A stretch of 64,000 nucleotides of DNA from Siphonodentalium dalli (GCA_032622095.1 CP136066.1:92835319-92899318); one strand, 5' to 3'. Positions 10,688 through 24,300 are shown, counted from the stretch's first letter. Notes: generated by a model not told the origin, from the sequence alone. Translations and numbers: made by a program.

Positions 10688-12562
10688 GGTGTCGTTTACA
10701 CATAGCCGGTGAGCGATATATAAGCGGCGAACCCGTTAACCGGCGAAGGTTACTGCAGAATGTTTACACATCGCCGGCGAAGATACGCATATATTCATGT
10801 ATCTCCTTAACTTGTTAATAGTTTTAGTTCTCACTAAACTGCAATATGATATTGCTGTACACATGTAAACATCTAGCCGCTTCCTGCTAGAGGTATGGTT
10901 GGGCAGTATAGTGCAGTGAAACATTTTAGAAATGGAAATGCCGAAATTATTAATATCCAAATCAAACTTTCATGTATTACTATTGGTAATTTTAAAGATA
11001 TTTAAACAACATTGTTAAAGGTTTGTTTGAGTTCACAGACAATCTGTGAAGTGAGTGTCGCACCAAAGGCATGGCCATTGTCAGTTTTGAGATCTTTTCG
11101 TCGCATACATCTACAAATTGGTGTCTAATCATTCGGATTGGATTGTATCTTATATATTATAAATATAAGTTTCAACATCGCGAATCAAATGTGACACATT
11201 TTCCGTTTGCACATTATACAATAAAATATGTTTTTCGTTTTATCTGGGCTTTCACCATGTCCATGCATACAGGGCCGTGGCGATGGGGGTGTCTCATCCA
11301 ATTTTAATCAAAATATTCAACAGCTGGAAATTTCAAACCTGACACGACATTAGTTGGAAATTTGACATCAACAATATGTTGAAATTGTTCTCGTAGTTTG
11401 ATTTTCCAACAAGTTATTAGTGCTGATTTTTTAAGACCAACATTTGCTTATTTGTTAACCAAATTATTGGACTGAAATGGCCATCAGTTGGAAATGATCC
11501 AACCTTAGAGGTGTGTCATGTTTGGAAAATGTCGAACAATTGGAAATCTGAAGTCAAGTCTGGATGCTAGGATTTAGCAATTTTCAGGGTTCCGATTTCA
11601 AAATTTTCTCACACAGGGCCATAATCATGGTCGGTCCGATACTATTATGTCTGGTCCCGCCCCCGTGGTCAGTCAAACAAGTGTCTAATTTAACTGAATC
11701 AAATCGGGGTTCAAGTTGCTTGACGTCATACCACTACACATGTTAGGATTGGGCAATTTCTAGGTTTAGACACGGGTTCAGATCTAAAGGAAATCGCTCA
11801 ATGTGGGGCCGCCAAGAGGATTACTGTGAGTGGAAAGCTAGATTAAAGCCCAAGGGGGTGTGTAAATGGATTTGCGCGAACTTGTGAGTTTGGCGAGGTT
11901 CAAGATTTAGTGCAGTTGGAAATTCCAAAGATGAACAGTCACACGCCTCCAAATCAGGCCATCTAGACCCGTCCCTGTACATATATGTCCACGGCGCACT
12001 CAGATTTAGATTATTGAACTAATTGTCCATTTCGTTTGAATCCATTGAAACGTGACATCCCATTTCTTCCATATATATTATCATACATGTACATGAACAT
12101 TTAATTAACTCGAAAGCATAACAAATGTTCCGTGAACAGGCAGAGTACGTGTACACTCATCGGTTAGTATTTATAATAAAAGCTTATAATCAAGGTGCGC
12201 GACCACCGATGCATGGGCGGCTGATTACAGATAATCAAACTGACACACTGACCCATATAAACAGGCGATAGGCGGACTGGTCTATCAGTGCTAACACCAC
12301 ACTATTGCTCGAGTTAATTGTTGAAAGGCAATTAGCCATGACGGCATGACACCAGATAAAGATCTAACTTAAATGCAGAGCGAATTATAATATATACGAC
12401 AACAAGTTGCTTGTATTGAATAATTTAATCCAGAAAATGAAAACCGATTTGCTGCATATCCGGATAGCTGAAATTCTTACCCGGCGAAGTATAATCACTC
12501 TATTGTTAACGTTGCAGGCTAAAGCGAATAGGATCTTATCCGGCTAAGGTATAAACACCCCC
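10688..12562. mobile_element. Possible Harbinger-like element with GGTGT termini and TAA flanks
   Basis: The left end (GGTGTCGTTTACACATAGCC, from 10688) resembles the reverse complement of the right end (ending 12562), both carrying a TAGCCGG block. TAA flanks each side (10685-10687 and 12563-12565). The TIR is imperfect. The interior holds a nested hAT-like MITE (11270-11977) and no transposase. The element may instead be two unrelated ends. Confidence 0.5.
11270..11977. mobile_element. hAT-like MITE of the TTGGAAATTTCCAAC family, copy 1
   Basis: The element begins CAGGGCCGTGGCGATGGGGG and ends near GACCCGTCCCTG. Inside it carries repeated TTGGAAATTTC words on both strands. Homologous copies occur at 18110-18501, 29148-29854, 55440-56160 and about 57600-58324. 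The CAGGG...CCCTG termini are hAT-like, but the flanking 8-mers here do not match well. Confidence 0.65.
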
Positions 12563-12565
12563 TAA

Positions 12566-12976
12566 GTATAGGATAATGCCTGAAAACTGAACAATAATCA
12601 GTTTGAAGCTATTATCTGACTTAAACATGGCCGAGTCCATTTATTTGATGCGTCACCTCTTATCAGAATGGATAATTGGTTCAAGACACCTGAGTTACAC
12701 CGTGTGTTCTACTAGCTCATTGGCTGCACGAATGGCGTGACATGTTAACCCATTGTCAACTTAATGGACATGCAGTATACCCCGTTGCGTTTCCGACCGT
12801 TGTATTGAACGCGACGAACCGTCAAGGAGCTACTTCTGCGATAGATTTACGAATATCATCGGGAGTTTTGCCCTTACATTTTGGCATTTGTATTCAATTA
12901 TTTATGTGTCATATTTCGGATTTTGCGGAGAATTATACAAAATGGCAGATTGGTGCGAGCGGTATATATGCATACC
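12566..12976. other. Non-coding spacer
   Basis: An open frame of about 80 codons (12742-12990) shows no recognisable domain and no splice-site context that I trust. Nothing else was identified. Confidence 0.35.
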
Positions 12977-13713
12977 TTACTCGTATTTAAATTCGCGCAG
13001 TACTATTTTTCGTTCAGTTTGGAATTCGCGCTTTGAATTCGCGCACCTTGATGCGCGAATTCAAAACTGACAAAAATATTTCCGTAAAATGCTTGGATTT
13101 GGACAGTTTCAGATGTTAATCGTTAATGAAGATACGTGTCCATATTAAACAGCATCATTGGTGGCTTTACACCGTGTATAATTTAACATAACTGCATCAT
13201 CAATGTCTTGTGAAGACGGGTGTTTATACCTTCCAAATAATAATCAACATAAAATCAACAACCGCGTATGGCAAACTTACATCAGAAAAAGTATAAACTT
13301 GGTAACATAACTAACTCAGACTGTTTGGTCACGGTGTAGTGCCAGTGTTGTTAACGGGTGATGCTTTCGTGCATCTTCAGTCTGCAATATGTATTTCTTA
13401 CAAGTATTTCAACATCAATGATGTTACCATGATTTGTTGCTATATAGTTATGTCATTATACATATCAGTAATGGTTTTGATGTTGGTTGCCCGTATGTAA
13501 ATTCTAGTCGTAGTAGACTAGTAGCCTAATATTTGGTCCAACCTTCCTTAATGTGAATACATGTATTACACAACTCATCAACATAATAATAGCCTTATTG
13601 TTTCCCGGTGGTTTGGTATAAACTCAGGTGTCGTACTATTTTTCGATCAGTTTTAAATTCGCGCACCGACGGGTGCGCGAAACATAGTACTGCGCGAATT
13701 TAAATACGAGTAA
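12977..13713. mobile_element. TIR element, 737 bp, rich in AATTCGCGC
   Basis: TTACTCGTATTTAAATTCGC at the left end is matched by its reverse complement at the right end, and the inverted match continues through GCGCAGTACTAT for about 30 bp. Further inside, AATTCGCGCACC words recur near both ends. No coding sequence is present. The target duplication is unclear because the terminal TTA/TAA is part of the inverted repeat. Confidence 0.7.
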
Positions 13714-15306
13714 TCTGAGACAGTTTGAGATCGTGGGTAATAATACTGAAGATCGAAGGACTACATTTACATTGTAAATTACTATATCAGTTTAGGTTTT
13801 ATCGTGAGGGGTGCTACAACATGCCACCCGGGAACGGGATTATAGATTCGAGAAATTTTAAAAGTTGAAAATTCAATGCCTACTCGTATAACGACATGCC
13901 TGAAATTTGAAGTTATACACCCCCCCCCCCCCCGCTCACACCAACCCGAGTGACGAGGCTCTATATAGGTCTATCCCTTCTGTCATGTTCTAGCAATCAA
14001 TAAGAGCGATATTATACTTGAAAACCGTTGTATATAGATAGCTACGTGCATACATTATGGTATTATACATGCAAGTCATATAAAATGAAATCGCCCACAG
14101 TAAAATAACCTTAATAAAATTTGACATTTAGCGTCCGTTATTAAAATAATGGATCGTTGTTCGTAAAATATGCTTGTGGAAATGATAAAACTGGAAGTCA
14201 GAGGAAAACGATTGTGTTATGCTCTGAAAAAGAGGCATCACAAAAGAAAAAGAATTGGAAAATCAACTACTCCAGAATCAGAACAAAAATTCTGAAACAA
14301 AATATGATAAATTTAAAACAGATGATGATACTTGAAAATGAATTCCAAGCTGGCCATTAAACAAAATAAAACTCAAGGCCTACCGATAAGGACAAAAGCC
14401 ACTAACTTCTGAGTCACCCAACAGGCGGAAGTGAACAGTCGTCGAGAGAGGAATGTAAGATGAATGTCACTTGTATATATAGTCATTGTGTAGCGATGTT
14501 TACAGCACGCCCAATGATTTGAATACCAATTAACATAATTTATAATGTCTTCACGTCGTTAATGCCATCATATATGCAAGATGGGCATGCTAATGTGATG
14601 CATCACATGAGTCGATTATCACCAGCTGCATAATAACTTAATAATTATGAAACAGGTGTCCAATCCACAAAACGGTGCATTTTAAGTTCCAGTTGTCCAT
14701 TTCTGTGAAGACATATTGACCGTAAGTACCCTTTCAATCAATATTAAATTTTTTGTCAAAAGTTGGGCATCGTGTTTGTAATGTCCACTGTTTTTCGATT
14801 ATTATGAACGAGTGAATATTTGATCTACCGATGATCCAATATATGTATATCCTATACGATGTCGCAACATGGTAAAACGCCTATTGAATTTAGTTAACGA
14901 ATTGTTTTTTCTTCTGCTTTTGTAACAGCGCCACACAAGCTCCCATCGGATGACGCCGAATATTTTCTTTTCTTTTCATACGTTTCACGCTAAATAATCA
15001 GCTACTTCTTTTCTTGATTGTTTCTGCAATATTTTCATTTGTTGGCGTTGCTCAATTATGCTACATGTCAAATGGTAATCAGTATATATGACTGCCACAA
15101 TTCTAAAACAAATATCCGGCGCATATAATTTATATTCTTTGTTTGTAGCTATTTCAATTCTTTTTTCTTTCTTTTTTATTCTCATGAAATATTTTTATAA
15201 CACATATATAGGTAGCGAGATAACATTTGTACATTATTTACATATAACATGGTACATATATATACATATTATACATATTATTATAAGTGTGAATCAAATA
15301 GATTTA
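13714..15306. other. Non-coding stretch with a poly-C tract
   Basis: A run of 14-15 C lies near 13920-13934. Otherwise I see AT-rich sequence without recognised genes or bounded repeats. Confidence 0.4.
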
Positions 15307-15309
15307 TAA

Positions 15310-16659
15310 GGGTGGATACACACATGCATGTAATCTCTGTAAATATCGTGTATTTGGAGTTTTACATGGATCATACACACCGTGTAATATGTGTCCGCTG
15401 ACAACCCAATCATTGCGACTGTGTTTGACCACAGTGAGTTAAACTCTGAACCTCTGAAGAGCCGTTGACTGGGACGAAGTCGTCAGGCCGCTTAAAATAA
15501 TTATTCGCGCGATAACTGAAATGGTCGACGTTCTGTTTAAATCATTGTCAGTATTATATTGATGTTAATACCAGTGATGGCCTCTTCCCCAACGCAGGGG
15601 GATATGACCCCAACATGCACGGGGAGCTATATTATCCCAGAAGCTACCGAATTCACCATTGCATATTTCCTCGACGCAGCACCCTGAGTCCTGACACCCT
15701 GCTTTATAAATATCGTAGTCATGTCTGTCGTGTCTGTTTTCTACGAGTGATTAATCTAATATGCAGCAATTTATCCTATTCATATAATTATGAACATATT
15801 ATACAGCTTTAAATTTGAATGCATGGTGTTGCTGTTTGTCTTCATTCGGCGAAAGGGTTGCCTAGCTACGAGTTCCCAACTACGTCACCTTTCCTCTCTT
15901 GTGTTATACAGTTATACATGTATACGCAAAATTTACAACTATGGAATATTTAAGTAAAACATTATGTTGTAATTCTTGCCCAGATAATTCCGGCTGATAC
16001 ATTCAATTAACTCTCTTAGTTATTGGAAGCTTTCGAGAACCAGCCCCTCCCCCAATCATGGATTATGGTCGAAAATGTTATAATTCAAGCTTGTGACAGG
16101 TAGGAGCTTGTTCAACCTTTGGCTTGAGAAACATATATATAAATGGGGGGGGGGGGGTGTCACTCTTTTTAATTTCAACGCTGTACCTGCATTATTTTTT
16201 GGCGCTATAATGAATATTTGCAATCCCAATTGAATTATTGTTATCACATGAGCTCGCTCTCAAATTATCAGAGAAATCTCACCAAGCCGGTATCATCCTA
16301 TAAAAGAATTCGGCATATTTTATTTTTGTTTTGGATGACCCTGTTTCCAAGAAATGACAGAAACAAATCAAGTATAAAATTGACCGGCTCTAATCCACTT
16401 TTCGAAATGAATTATAACTCGTGACATAACAGCAACATATATCAGACAATAATTACTCATTTCGGCATCAATGAAAGAAGACATGTTTATGACTGGCCTG
16501 AAATTTCTTGATGGCAGTTTGTTTGATAATGGCTTATAACTACTCACTGGTGAAATTGACCTCTCGCGCGCAGGTGATTAATTTTGTCAATTATTGTTGT
16601 GGCCATGTAAAATACATGTATTTTACATACAGACATTACATGCATGTGTGTATCCACCC
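15310..16659. mobile_element. Harbinger-like non-autonomous element, copy 1
   Basis: GGGTGGATACACACATGCAT at the left end is the reverse complement of the right end, and TAA flanks both sides (15307-15309 and 16660-16662). A second copy, about 97% identical by eye, lies at 25976-27337 with its own TAA flanks. No transposase is encoded. The 25-bp TIR, TAA duplication and high identity point to recent mobilisation in trans. Confidence 0.9.
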
Positions 16660-16662
16660 TAA

Positions 16663-17640
16663 GGCATATATTGTAGCATATGTTTATTTTCAATAATTTA
16701 AATATCTTAAAAATCCAAATACTAAAGACGGTCGTGAATATTAGGAACCATTATTGAACGGCACAGAGTTATTTTATACGAAAACAAATTCAAAATAAAA
16801 CCAATATTAATTGATATACGCGTTTCCGGACATGGGTCTTCGATTCATATGTATTATTTCATACGCAGGAAGCTATATAAGTCATGTTGCGGAAGAGATA
16901 ATCCATCTTTCATATATTATAATTTCTTATTGAAATGGCCATGTTGGGGTACGTTCATACAGTCGTAAATTTGCCAGGCAATCTTTGGTAGGCATTTTGG
17001 TATAGATAGCTACAATATGACAGGAACCGAATGCAACAATGCTTATAAACTGCATCTGTACCACAACTATATATACGAGCCTTTTGTCAAGTGGTTAAAA
17101 CCACAATACCCCAGTAGTGAAAATGTTGTACTCTCGGCAACTATGCGTATATTTTATTTATCATATGACTCAATCATTATTTACGTTGGAAAGTATGTCA
17201 TAAATCAATTTCATATGAACTACTAGTTCATATCACCTTCCGATAATTTGATTGGTTTGTTGACAAAAAGTGTGTTCTGATTGGCTGAATGGCAGCCTGG
17301 GCAGAGCCGCATCTCTAACTAAATGCAGGTCAAATTCGTGCGCGTCAATCAACGCGATGCCGAAATTCTCGCAATTATAATCTTGAAATATATAGTTTTG
17401 GACATTGTTGTACGATAAATAGAATATGTAATTCGTATTTATCTAATAAACATACGATATAATGTCACAAACTGAGAACAGAATAGCGCACTATATCTTC
17501 GCGTGCATATTATTTCTGCTAGTTCACCAGGTGTAAATATTGGGCTTCCGGTGCAATGAAGTGACGTCACATTAACCTTTTGCTGCCGATGTCATATAGC
17601 TATTTAGTGATTTGTGTGCGTTTTGGACATCATAATCAAT
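16663..17640. other. Spacer with a solitary MITE end
   Basis: GGGGTACGTTCATACAGTCG near 16953 is related to the end of the MITE at 2285-2698, but no partner end was found. The word GATAAATAGAATATGTAATT occurs at about 17416 and again at 18775, on either side of the next element. No gene is recognised. Confidence 0.4.
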
Positions 17641-17808
17641 TTAGGGTGCATTTACACTGATACAGAACTGTACACAGATCTGTATGAAGTCACGTGTCGC
17701 GCATTACTGTGATCACAATATGATTACTAATAGTGAACGCGCGCTGATCAGTACTCTGGCAATTGACAATTCACTGCGAGTCGTTTCAGTTTAGGCCAGA
17801 CATAAAAA

Positions 17809-18008
17809 TGGATCTACCATCAGCAGACAACAGCGATTTGGTATGTGCCGCATGTATTTAAAGTGTATCCTTATACCACTTGATAATGGTTCGAAGAAAG
17901 AATGAAAATCGCATAGGAATACACAATAAACAACAGTATACACAAATAGAGGCTAGAGAGCACACATATAGCTTTAGATGGAGATTCCACCAATATTTAG
18001 GATTTCAG
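17809..18008 (+). pseudogene. Possible Harbinger transposase N-terminal remnant
   Basis: Around 17880-18008 the + strand reads RRKNENRIGIHN, then EAREHTYSFRWRFHQYLGF. This is reminiscent of the start of Harbinger transposases, where a basic W-rich stretch is followed by a FxxYFRM-like motif. An ATG precedes it at 17809 and a stop interrupts the frame, so it is a pseudogene at best. The similarity is judged by eye and weak, but the element around it has Harbinger-type ends. Confidence 0.3.
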
Positions 18009-18109
18009 GTGATCAACTATATATATATAGGTTTCCTGTTTGACACCATCTGGGCGGTGGCCATTTTGGATATGTATGGAATGGGTATCCACCCTACAAC
18101 ACCCTTTAT

Positions 18110-18501
18110 TTGACCAAATGTAGTAACATTTCCAATGATGACAATTCCAATGACAATGTTGACCAAATGTAGGACAATATTGTTTTATTAAATTAACTAG
18201 CAGTTTTTGACTGGCCACGGGGAAGGATCAGGACACAATCTTTCCAAGTGTCTGAAATTTCCAACCTGACACCCGCCCCCATGATAAGGTTGGAAAATTT
18301 CCAGTTGATGGCCATTCCAGCCCAAATTTTTATAAAAAGTAGGAGATTATGCAAATATTGGTCCGAAAACAATAAAATGTTTGAAAATCAAACTACAAGA
18401 TCATTTTCAACCTATTGTTGGTTTGGAAATTACAGCTAATGTCGTGTCAGGTATGACATTTCCAACTGTTGAAAATTTTGACCAAAGTTGCCACGTCCCT
18501 G
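18110..18501. mobile_element. Truncated hAT-like MITE, copy 2
   Basis: This inverted-orientation copy of the TTGGAAATTTCCAAC family ends GCCACGTCCCTG at 18501. Its other end is missing. It is nested in the Harbinger-like element at 17644-18757. Confidence 0.6.
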
Positions 18502-18772
18502 TCCGTGTTCAATATTCGAAATACACAGGTTGAAATGACAACGAAAACTAAAACACATTCGCCAAGCCCGAGGAACAATTAATCAAAACAGATTTGCCTG
18601 TCGCAGTGCTTCGGCGTTGACCGTGACGTATAGCGGACACGATTTTTGCTCACACGAACTAATACCGTTTTCTTTCTGTGTGCATTTCTATATCAACCCG
18701 TTTACACTAGTCTGCGTGTAGATCTGTGTGCAGTTCTATAGCAATGTAAATGCACCCTTATAGGTGTCATAT

Positions 18773-18892
18773 GATAAATAGAATATGTAATTCGTGTTTC
18801 TCTGAGGCTCGAGATAACTGAAAATTCTTAGACTCGTTTCATAAATATCATATGAGAGAAACACTCATTTCATATCCTCTATTTATGGCATA
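18773..18892. repeat. Foldback repeat
   Basis: GATAAATAGAATATGTAATT at the left pairs imperfectly with TCATATCCTCTATTTATGGC at the right, and GTGTTTCTCT pairs with AGAGAAACAC further inside. The loop is short, so the segment would form a hairpin. Confidence 0.5.
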
Positions 18893-18988
18893 ATTGCTAT
18901 TATTTATTTGTTCAGCGAATTTAACTACTCCGCTGTTTACTTTGAATGTGTATCCACACCGGGAGATACAAACACGACGCTATATTAA

Positions 18989-19512
18989 AGGCACGGGCGG
19001 CGTTCGTTGCAGAAATATTCATATTTGTTCAAATCGCCATCAACAGAAGGAATATTAAGATATATATATAGTTTTGTTCAAATGCCAAACATAATCAGCG
19101 CGTAAATAGTATATTGTCGTCAAGACGTACGATGGTGTACGTAAACAAAGGCCTGCTCTTGTCACAGAAGTTGTGCTTCTGTGTACATAACACAGCGCAA
19201 TTCTATTTGTTAATCACACATCAATGATATAAATGCTCTTTATTATTTCCATATAAAGAAAACGGTAACAAAAACGCCCTTTATGTTTACCATATCCGGA
19301 TATAAACAAAAGCCAGGAAACGTAAGGGTTTTTTTTGCTTTTGTTTACATAACAAAGGAGAAAAAATTGACAATAACATACTGTTTGTGCCCTATTTTTG
19401 AATGGTATAAGAACAAAGTTTGTCTATATTTTACTATTCTTTCTGTTTATGGCTGTTTTTGACGGAGGTGAATATTTTAACAGCATACCCACCGCCAACG
19501 CCGCCCGTATCT
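18989..19512. mobile_element. piggyBac-like MITE with TTAA duplication, copy 1
   Basis: The ends AGGCACGGGCGGCGTT and AACGCCGCCCGTATCT are imperfect inverted repeats, flanked on both sides by TTAA (18985-18988 and 19513-19516). A second, inverted copy lies at 59687-60169, also between TTAA sites. No transposase is present. The piggyBac-like label rests on TTAA only. Confidence 0.75.
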
Positions 19513-19892
19513 TTAAAGGAATGTGCGTCACGCGTACTGATGCATTAACGTCATGACGTTAGACTTTTTCCGAGCAATCAGTCACATGGAATTACCTTCC
19601 ATACGTTTTCTATTTCATATAACACTATCAAGCTACATTTGATTGAAATGCAGGAAAGTTTCCTCATATATAATTGATATCATGACAACTTCCAATTTTA
19701 AATGAATGTGACATAGGAACTATTTTGCTAACTATATGTTGTTCTACTATGGGCATAAACGTTTAACATATGACATTACGTTTAAACATTTACACCCACA
19801 GTAGAAATGTATACCCACCGTAGAAGTCTGTATACCCACAGTAGGTTGTAAATATGAAGTTTACAAAATTGGTGTTACACACAGAATAGAAT

Positions 19893-20489
19893 AAGCCTTT
19901 TTACTTGTTCGCGATTTTCAAGATGGCCGATGGTTCCATATGGTCCGATTCCTAGCTTTTTATCCAACCCACCGGTAAAAGCCGGTAAAAGGTCAAAGTT
20001 GAGAAGTAGCATCCATTTAGACCATTTGTAAACATTCGACAGCTGAGTGCGAGAATTTTTTATCAACATTTTATGGCTTAATTTCATTTATTCTGAGTGC
20101 AACTACGTGTTTAAGAATTGTTTTGTGGCCATGTCATCTATAGAGTTAGGATCTGGTGACGATGCAGACATTCGAACGCCCTTTTTGTCAACGAACTTCC
20201 CATAAGTTACTGATAAATAGCGAGTTCTTGCGTTAAAAAAATAACTCAAAAACATACGTGATACATCCAATCCATCTACTGAGCGAAACCTACGTATTGT
20301 ACATATCCAGGGTGAGTGTTTAATTAGTTTTATGAAGTTCTCGCACCTGCGATTCGATAACGACTTGTTGCCATTTTATTTTGGGAATTCCCAGGCTGGA
20401 GTCATATGCTAAAAATAGATGCTACTTGTTAACTTTGACCTCCGGAGACCAAATGGCGGATTCGCCGCGAGTAAGTGAAAACACTTACA
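19893..20489. mobile_element. Probable MITE with imperfect inverted ends
   Basis: The left segment (TTTTTACTTGTTCGCG, then AAGATGGCCGATGG, then GGTCAAAGTTGAGAAGTAGC) reappears in inverted order at about 20410-20489, with similar spacing. Termini are diverged and no duplication could be fixed. Confidence 0.5.
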
Positions 20490-20711
20490 GGCAATTATGG
20501 TATAAAATATGTTATTCAGCGATCGCGTAAACATTGCACCTGTAGATCATGGGAGGAAAATCTAGTGCTTCCGTAGCTCTGAAACGTTTTACGGTAATGA
20601 TGATTAAAATGAAGAGAAGGCAGTGCGTGAATTTAAAATAGTTTCAAGTTAAGAAAACGCAATATATACGTTATACAGACAGTCGTGAATTATTCCGAAA
20701 ATTAAATGAAC

Positions 20712-21062
20712 CACCCCTGGTCAAGTGGTCCTGCTAATATGTCATGATGCTGGTGGGTCCAGCTGAATTGCTATATATGATGTTGTTACGGTAAACTGAT
20801 GTTTTGCAAACACCAGCGCAGCCATTATTAATTTTTTTTTTTTTCAAAAAAATATAAATGTTCTTGAATTTTTCATACAGACACTAACTTTTTTCAAAGC
20901 GTACATGCCAAACACCGCGAAAGGACAACTTTAGAACAAAAAATATAGGCCATTTTTCGTAATGGCATCATGCAGTTTGCCCTAACCTACCAACATCATA
21001 ACAATTCAGCAGGACCACCATCATCATAGCAAATTAGCAGGACCACTTTTAAACAAGGGGTG
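20712..21062. mobile_element. MITE with ~75-bp TIRs and TGAAC duplication
   Basis: CACCCCTGGTCAAGTGGTCC at the left end matches the reverse complement of the right end over about 75 bp with a few differences. TGAAC is duplicated exactly (20707-20711 and 21063-21067). Partial copies are at 120-265 and 23690-23945. The element ends about 220 bp before the first coding exon of the ZP gene, so it may lie in its 5' region. The 5-bp duplication does not identify a superfamily by itself. Confidence 0.85.
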
Positions 21063-21286
21063 TGAACACAAATGGCGCAGCATTGTGTTCGAATTGGTTT
21101 TTATTACTTCGTCTTTCTGGGACATACAATGTGTATAAAAACGCAGTTCAGGTATTTATCGACATATTTCGATGCCGGAAAAGGTAAAAAGCGAATATTA
21201 TTAGGTGCATTTTGGAGCACAAATCGCCATGTTGCTCTTATAGTGTTCTACAGTTATTCCATACTTGTGTTCTTTTCCAGGTCTAC

Positions 21287-21326
21287 ATGATGTTTTCAGC
21301 GCTGGTCGTCGTTGTGTATTTCATCG
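21287..21326 (+). CDS. ZP gene exon 1, signal peptide
   Basis: Two adjacent ATGs (21287 and 21290) open a short hydrophobic run with the core ALVVVVYFI, ending at a GTGAGT donor in phase 1. The first G of the next glycine codon is the last base. The sequence before the ATG (TTCTTTTCCAG at 21270-21280) would serve as the acceptor of a 5' UTR intron. Alternatively the frame is open upstream to an ATG at 21212, which would add 25 residues before the hydrophobic core. I prefer the short form because its core lies next to the start, but its n-region lacks a positive charge. The phase matches exon 2 exactly. Confidence 0.65.
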
Positions 21327-24300
21327 GTGAGTGTCCACTAAAATATATTATCTGCGATCATGTACAAAAGTATTTAAGGAATATGGAATCTCGATTTTCA
21401 AATGTACATGTCAACAGTGATTGAAAAGAGTCAGCCCAGTCAGAGGGCCATGGTCACAAGTGTGTATCATATTGTTGTAAAGAGATCCCTTCTTGTGGAT
21501 TTTCATCCTTTCCTAGTCACTAATCCAATCAGAGGGGTTGTCTGTTGACTATGTCAGAGAGACTAATCTAATCAAGATAATCCATGTGATGTGATCTACC
21601 TGCCATGTAGTCTGGTTGTAAGATATCCATGAGATGTGTTATTGGGCCAATTTATGACACATGTTTACATTGAAACTGAGGAAACATGAAATTTCAAAGA
21701 CTTAAAATTGGATACGTTGGTATTTTCGGTGTCAAAAGTATCAAGTATGGTGTTTTATTAACGCCCAACACTGAATTATAGAAAAAAACGCGTTTAGATA
21801 AATATCGATATCACCCAGAAGGGGATATAGAAGAATATACTTTCACACTAGCTTGCGCGTGCGACCGTTTCACTTGCGAGTACAAATACTGTTTCCGGTT
21901 TGTACTATTGAAGAAAGTCAAAGTGAAAGAACCCATTGTAATATTCAAAATTATATTATATTCACTGATACAGTTATAATTAAAATCTATTTTATGTTGA
22001 AATTCGACATATTTATGGCGGAAATAAAGGGAAGAATACGGGAACTATATATTTATATTCTGCGGATGGTGAAGTAGCATTGTGAGAACAGGCATCGATC
22101 AGCTGATGGCTTCAAAAATTATGCATCGATTGAAGACGATTGTGATATAATTTAACGTCGTAAGTGGTGAATTTCTTTGGAAATGCGTATAATAAAAAGA
22201 ATATCTAGTGTTTTTTTAGTGGATACCGAAAAATACGTCAATCGTGACCGCGACCAATGTTTATTTTCGCTCGCGGCAAGCCGCTCGCGAAAATAAACAT
22301 TTGTCTCGCTCACTCATGACATATTTTTCGGTATCCACTCAAAAACACTAGATATCCTCTATTTATCTAGCTTGTTTAGTAGATAGGCACACATGGGAAC
22401 AGCTAAATGTTGTTTATTATTTATATATTTATTTTTCTCGATATTATTTTATTTTGAGATTCCACAGTCCTTAAACTGTCTTGGCCCTTGCCCCGTCGTC
22501 AAGTGTGCAATGCTACATGTATGTAACACCTACTGAATACAGTGTTATGGCGGAACACAAACAAGTTCTAAATACAACTATAGCCATTTTTGGTAGAACG
22601 CACACATCAAGCTATATGGACAAGCTATTATGTAACTATTTATGCATATATGTTGATCTAGTATGTTATGCTTTGGCAAGTTTCATGCCACAACATTGGC
22701 CATACACTGTAGTATAAATGTTCGCGATTGGTAAGTTGAAGCGACCAGATTGATTTCACAGGGAACTTTCCGACGATACTTTTAATTCCATCAGTTGATC
22801 TATTATTACAGTCAAATGCTAAGTTATGGCATGCGCTCCAATCTGGTTTAAATGACCGTACACTTGCCCCATACAACAAATTTGATTTTCAATCAAAGTA
22901 ATTGATACGTAATCATTACATTGTACAAGTTATTGTAATTAATTACTCTGTGTTGTGTAAGTAATTGCAATTGTAGTTGTAATTGAGATTTTAATTATCT
23001 CCATTTTCTGTATAATATATATTTCTATGTATATATATATTCTTCTCCTACAAGGAGGTATACAATAAAATAAATGGTTATTTTCGTGGTGTTTGGCCGG
23101 CCAAAATGAACAAATAGGGGAAAAGTTGTTATGGTTGTGTATAAAACATTCGAAAAGATGTGTTATGTCATATTTTAAAGCCATGCACATAGCGGTTTGC
23201 GCTCCGAATAGAAATACACATAATAGTATTCGCCTTTGAATTTTTCTCAGTATCGAAATAGGTCGATAAATATCTGAACTACCTTTCTGCGAGCATTATG
23301 TAACCCAAAAAGACGCATTGAATTAATGAAAAATACAACTGTGATTACGGTGTTTGGGTCCCAAACACAAAGCAACCATATGCACGACATTCAACAGAAA
23401 CGAGCGTTCCGTTGTAGTCTATTCCTGATGTGGTAGCATTAAAGATCGATTATCTGACTTCTGACAAAAATTTGAAAACGGCTGGAAAATGGCTGTGGCT
23501 TTGGCAAGTGTGTTTCAGATCATATGGAACCGGTATATCAATAGTTCGTTTATTTATCGACCTATCGTATTCGTCGCTCCAAATTACGTAGAAAAATATT
23601 TGGAGGTTCGAATGAGATCCATGTCCGTTTAGTACTGGTTGTGTTGATGCAAAATTGCAAACCGATCATAATCAATATGGCTATTCTTGTCGCTTTGTAA
23701 TCACCAGCGCAGCTATTATACAACTATTAAAAAATATATATGGGTTCTTGAATGGTTCATACATACACTTGCTTTTCCTCGATTCATTCAGGCTAGCCTC
23801 GTCACTTGGAAAATGACAACTATTAAGAAAAAAATAACGTAACTGTTTCTTAAATAGAATCATTTTGCCATACCGTCATGATTTGTAATTCAGCAGGATC
23901 AATCAGCATCATAGCAAATACGTCGGACTACTTAACCATGCAGGGATACAATTTATCTAAAATGTGTGAGACAGTTATGTAGTTGTGTGATCGCAGCCTT
24001 TGAATATTTGTTGCATATATATTTAAAGGTACTCAATCGGATTCGACGGTCCCCATATCAACAGATTCCAACAACAACAAAAAGTTTTTGAAATGCCGCT
24101 TCAGTTATCAGAATCGATTAATTGCCCAAAAATAATGCTAACCACGGTCAACTATGGTATAAAATTGCCCAAAACCTGTTATTTATCAACGTTTTATTCA
24201 ACGAAATTTGCCAGTTGTCAAATATCTGACACAAAAAAGCCACTGGATTTTAGAGTTATCGATCTTCATCCGCTATCTGGTCAGATAAGTTCTTCTCGTC

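Larger units (their letters stand above)
17644..18757. mobile_element. PIF/Harbinger-like element with TTA duplication
   Basis: GGGTGCATTTACACTGATAC at the left and the reverse complement of the right end share an inverted repeat of about 48 bp. TTA is duplicated exactly (17641-17643 and 18758-18760). The interior contains a possible degenerate transposase start (17809-18008) and a truncated hAT-like MITE (18110-18501). Confidence 0.85.

Noticed and set aside
23600..23620. GGTTCGAATGAGATCC resembling a tRNA B box, which could make R1 a tRNA-derived SINE
   Set aside because: No A box at the right distance and no cloverleaf was found on either strand.
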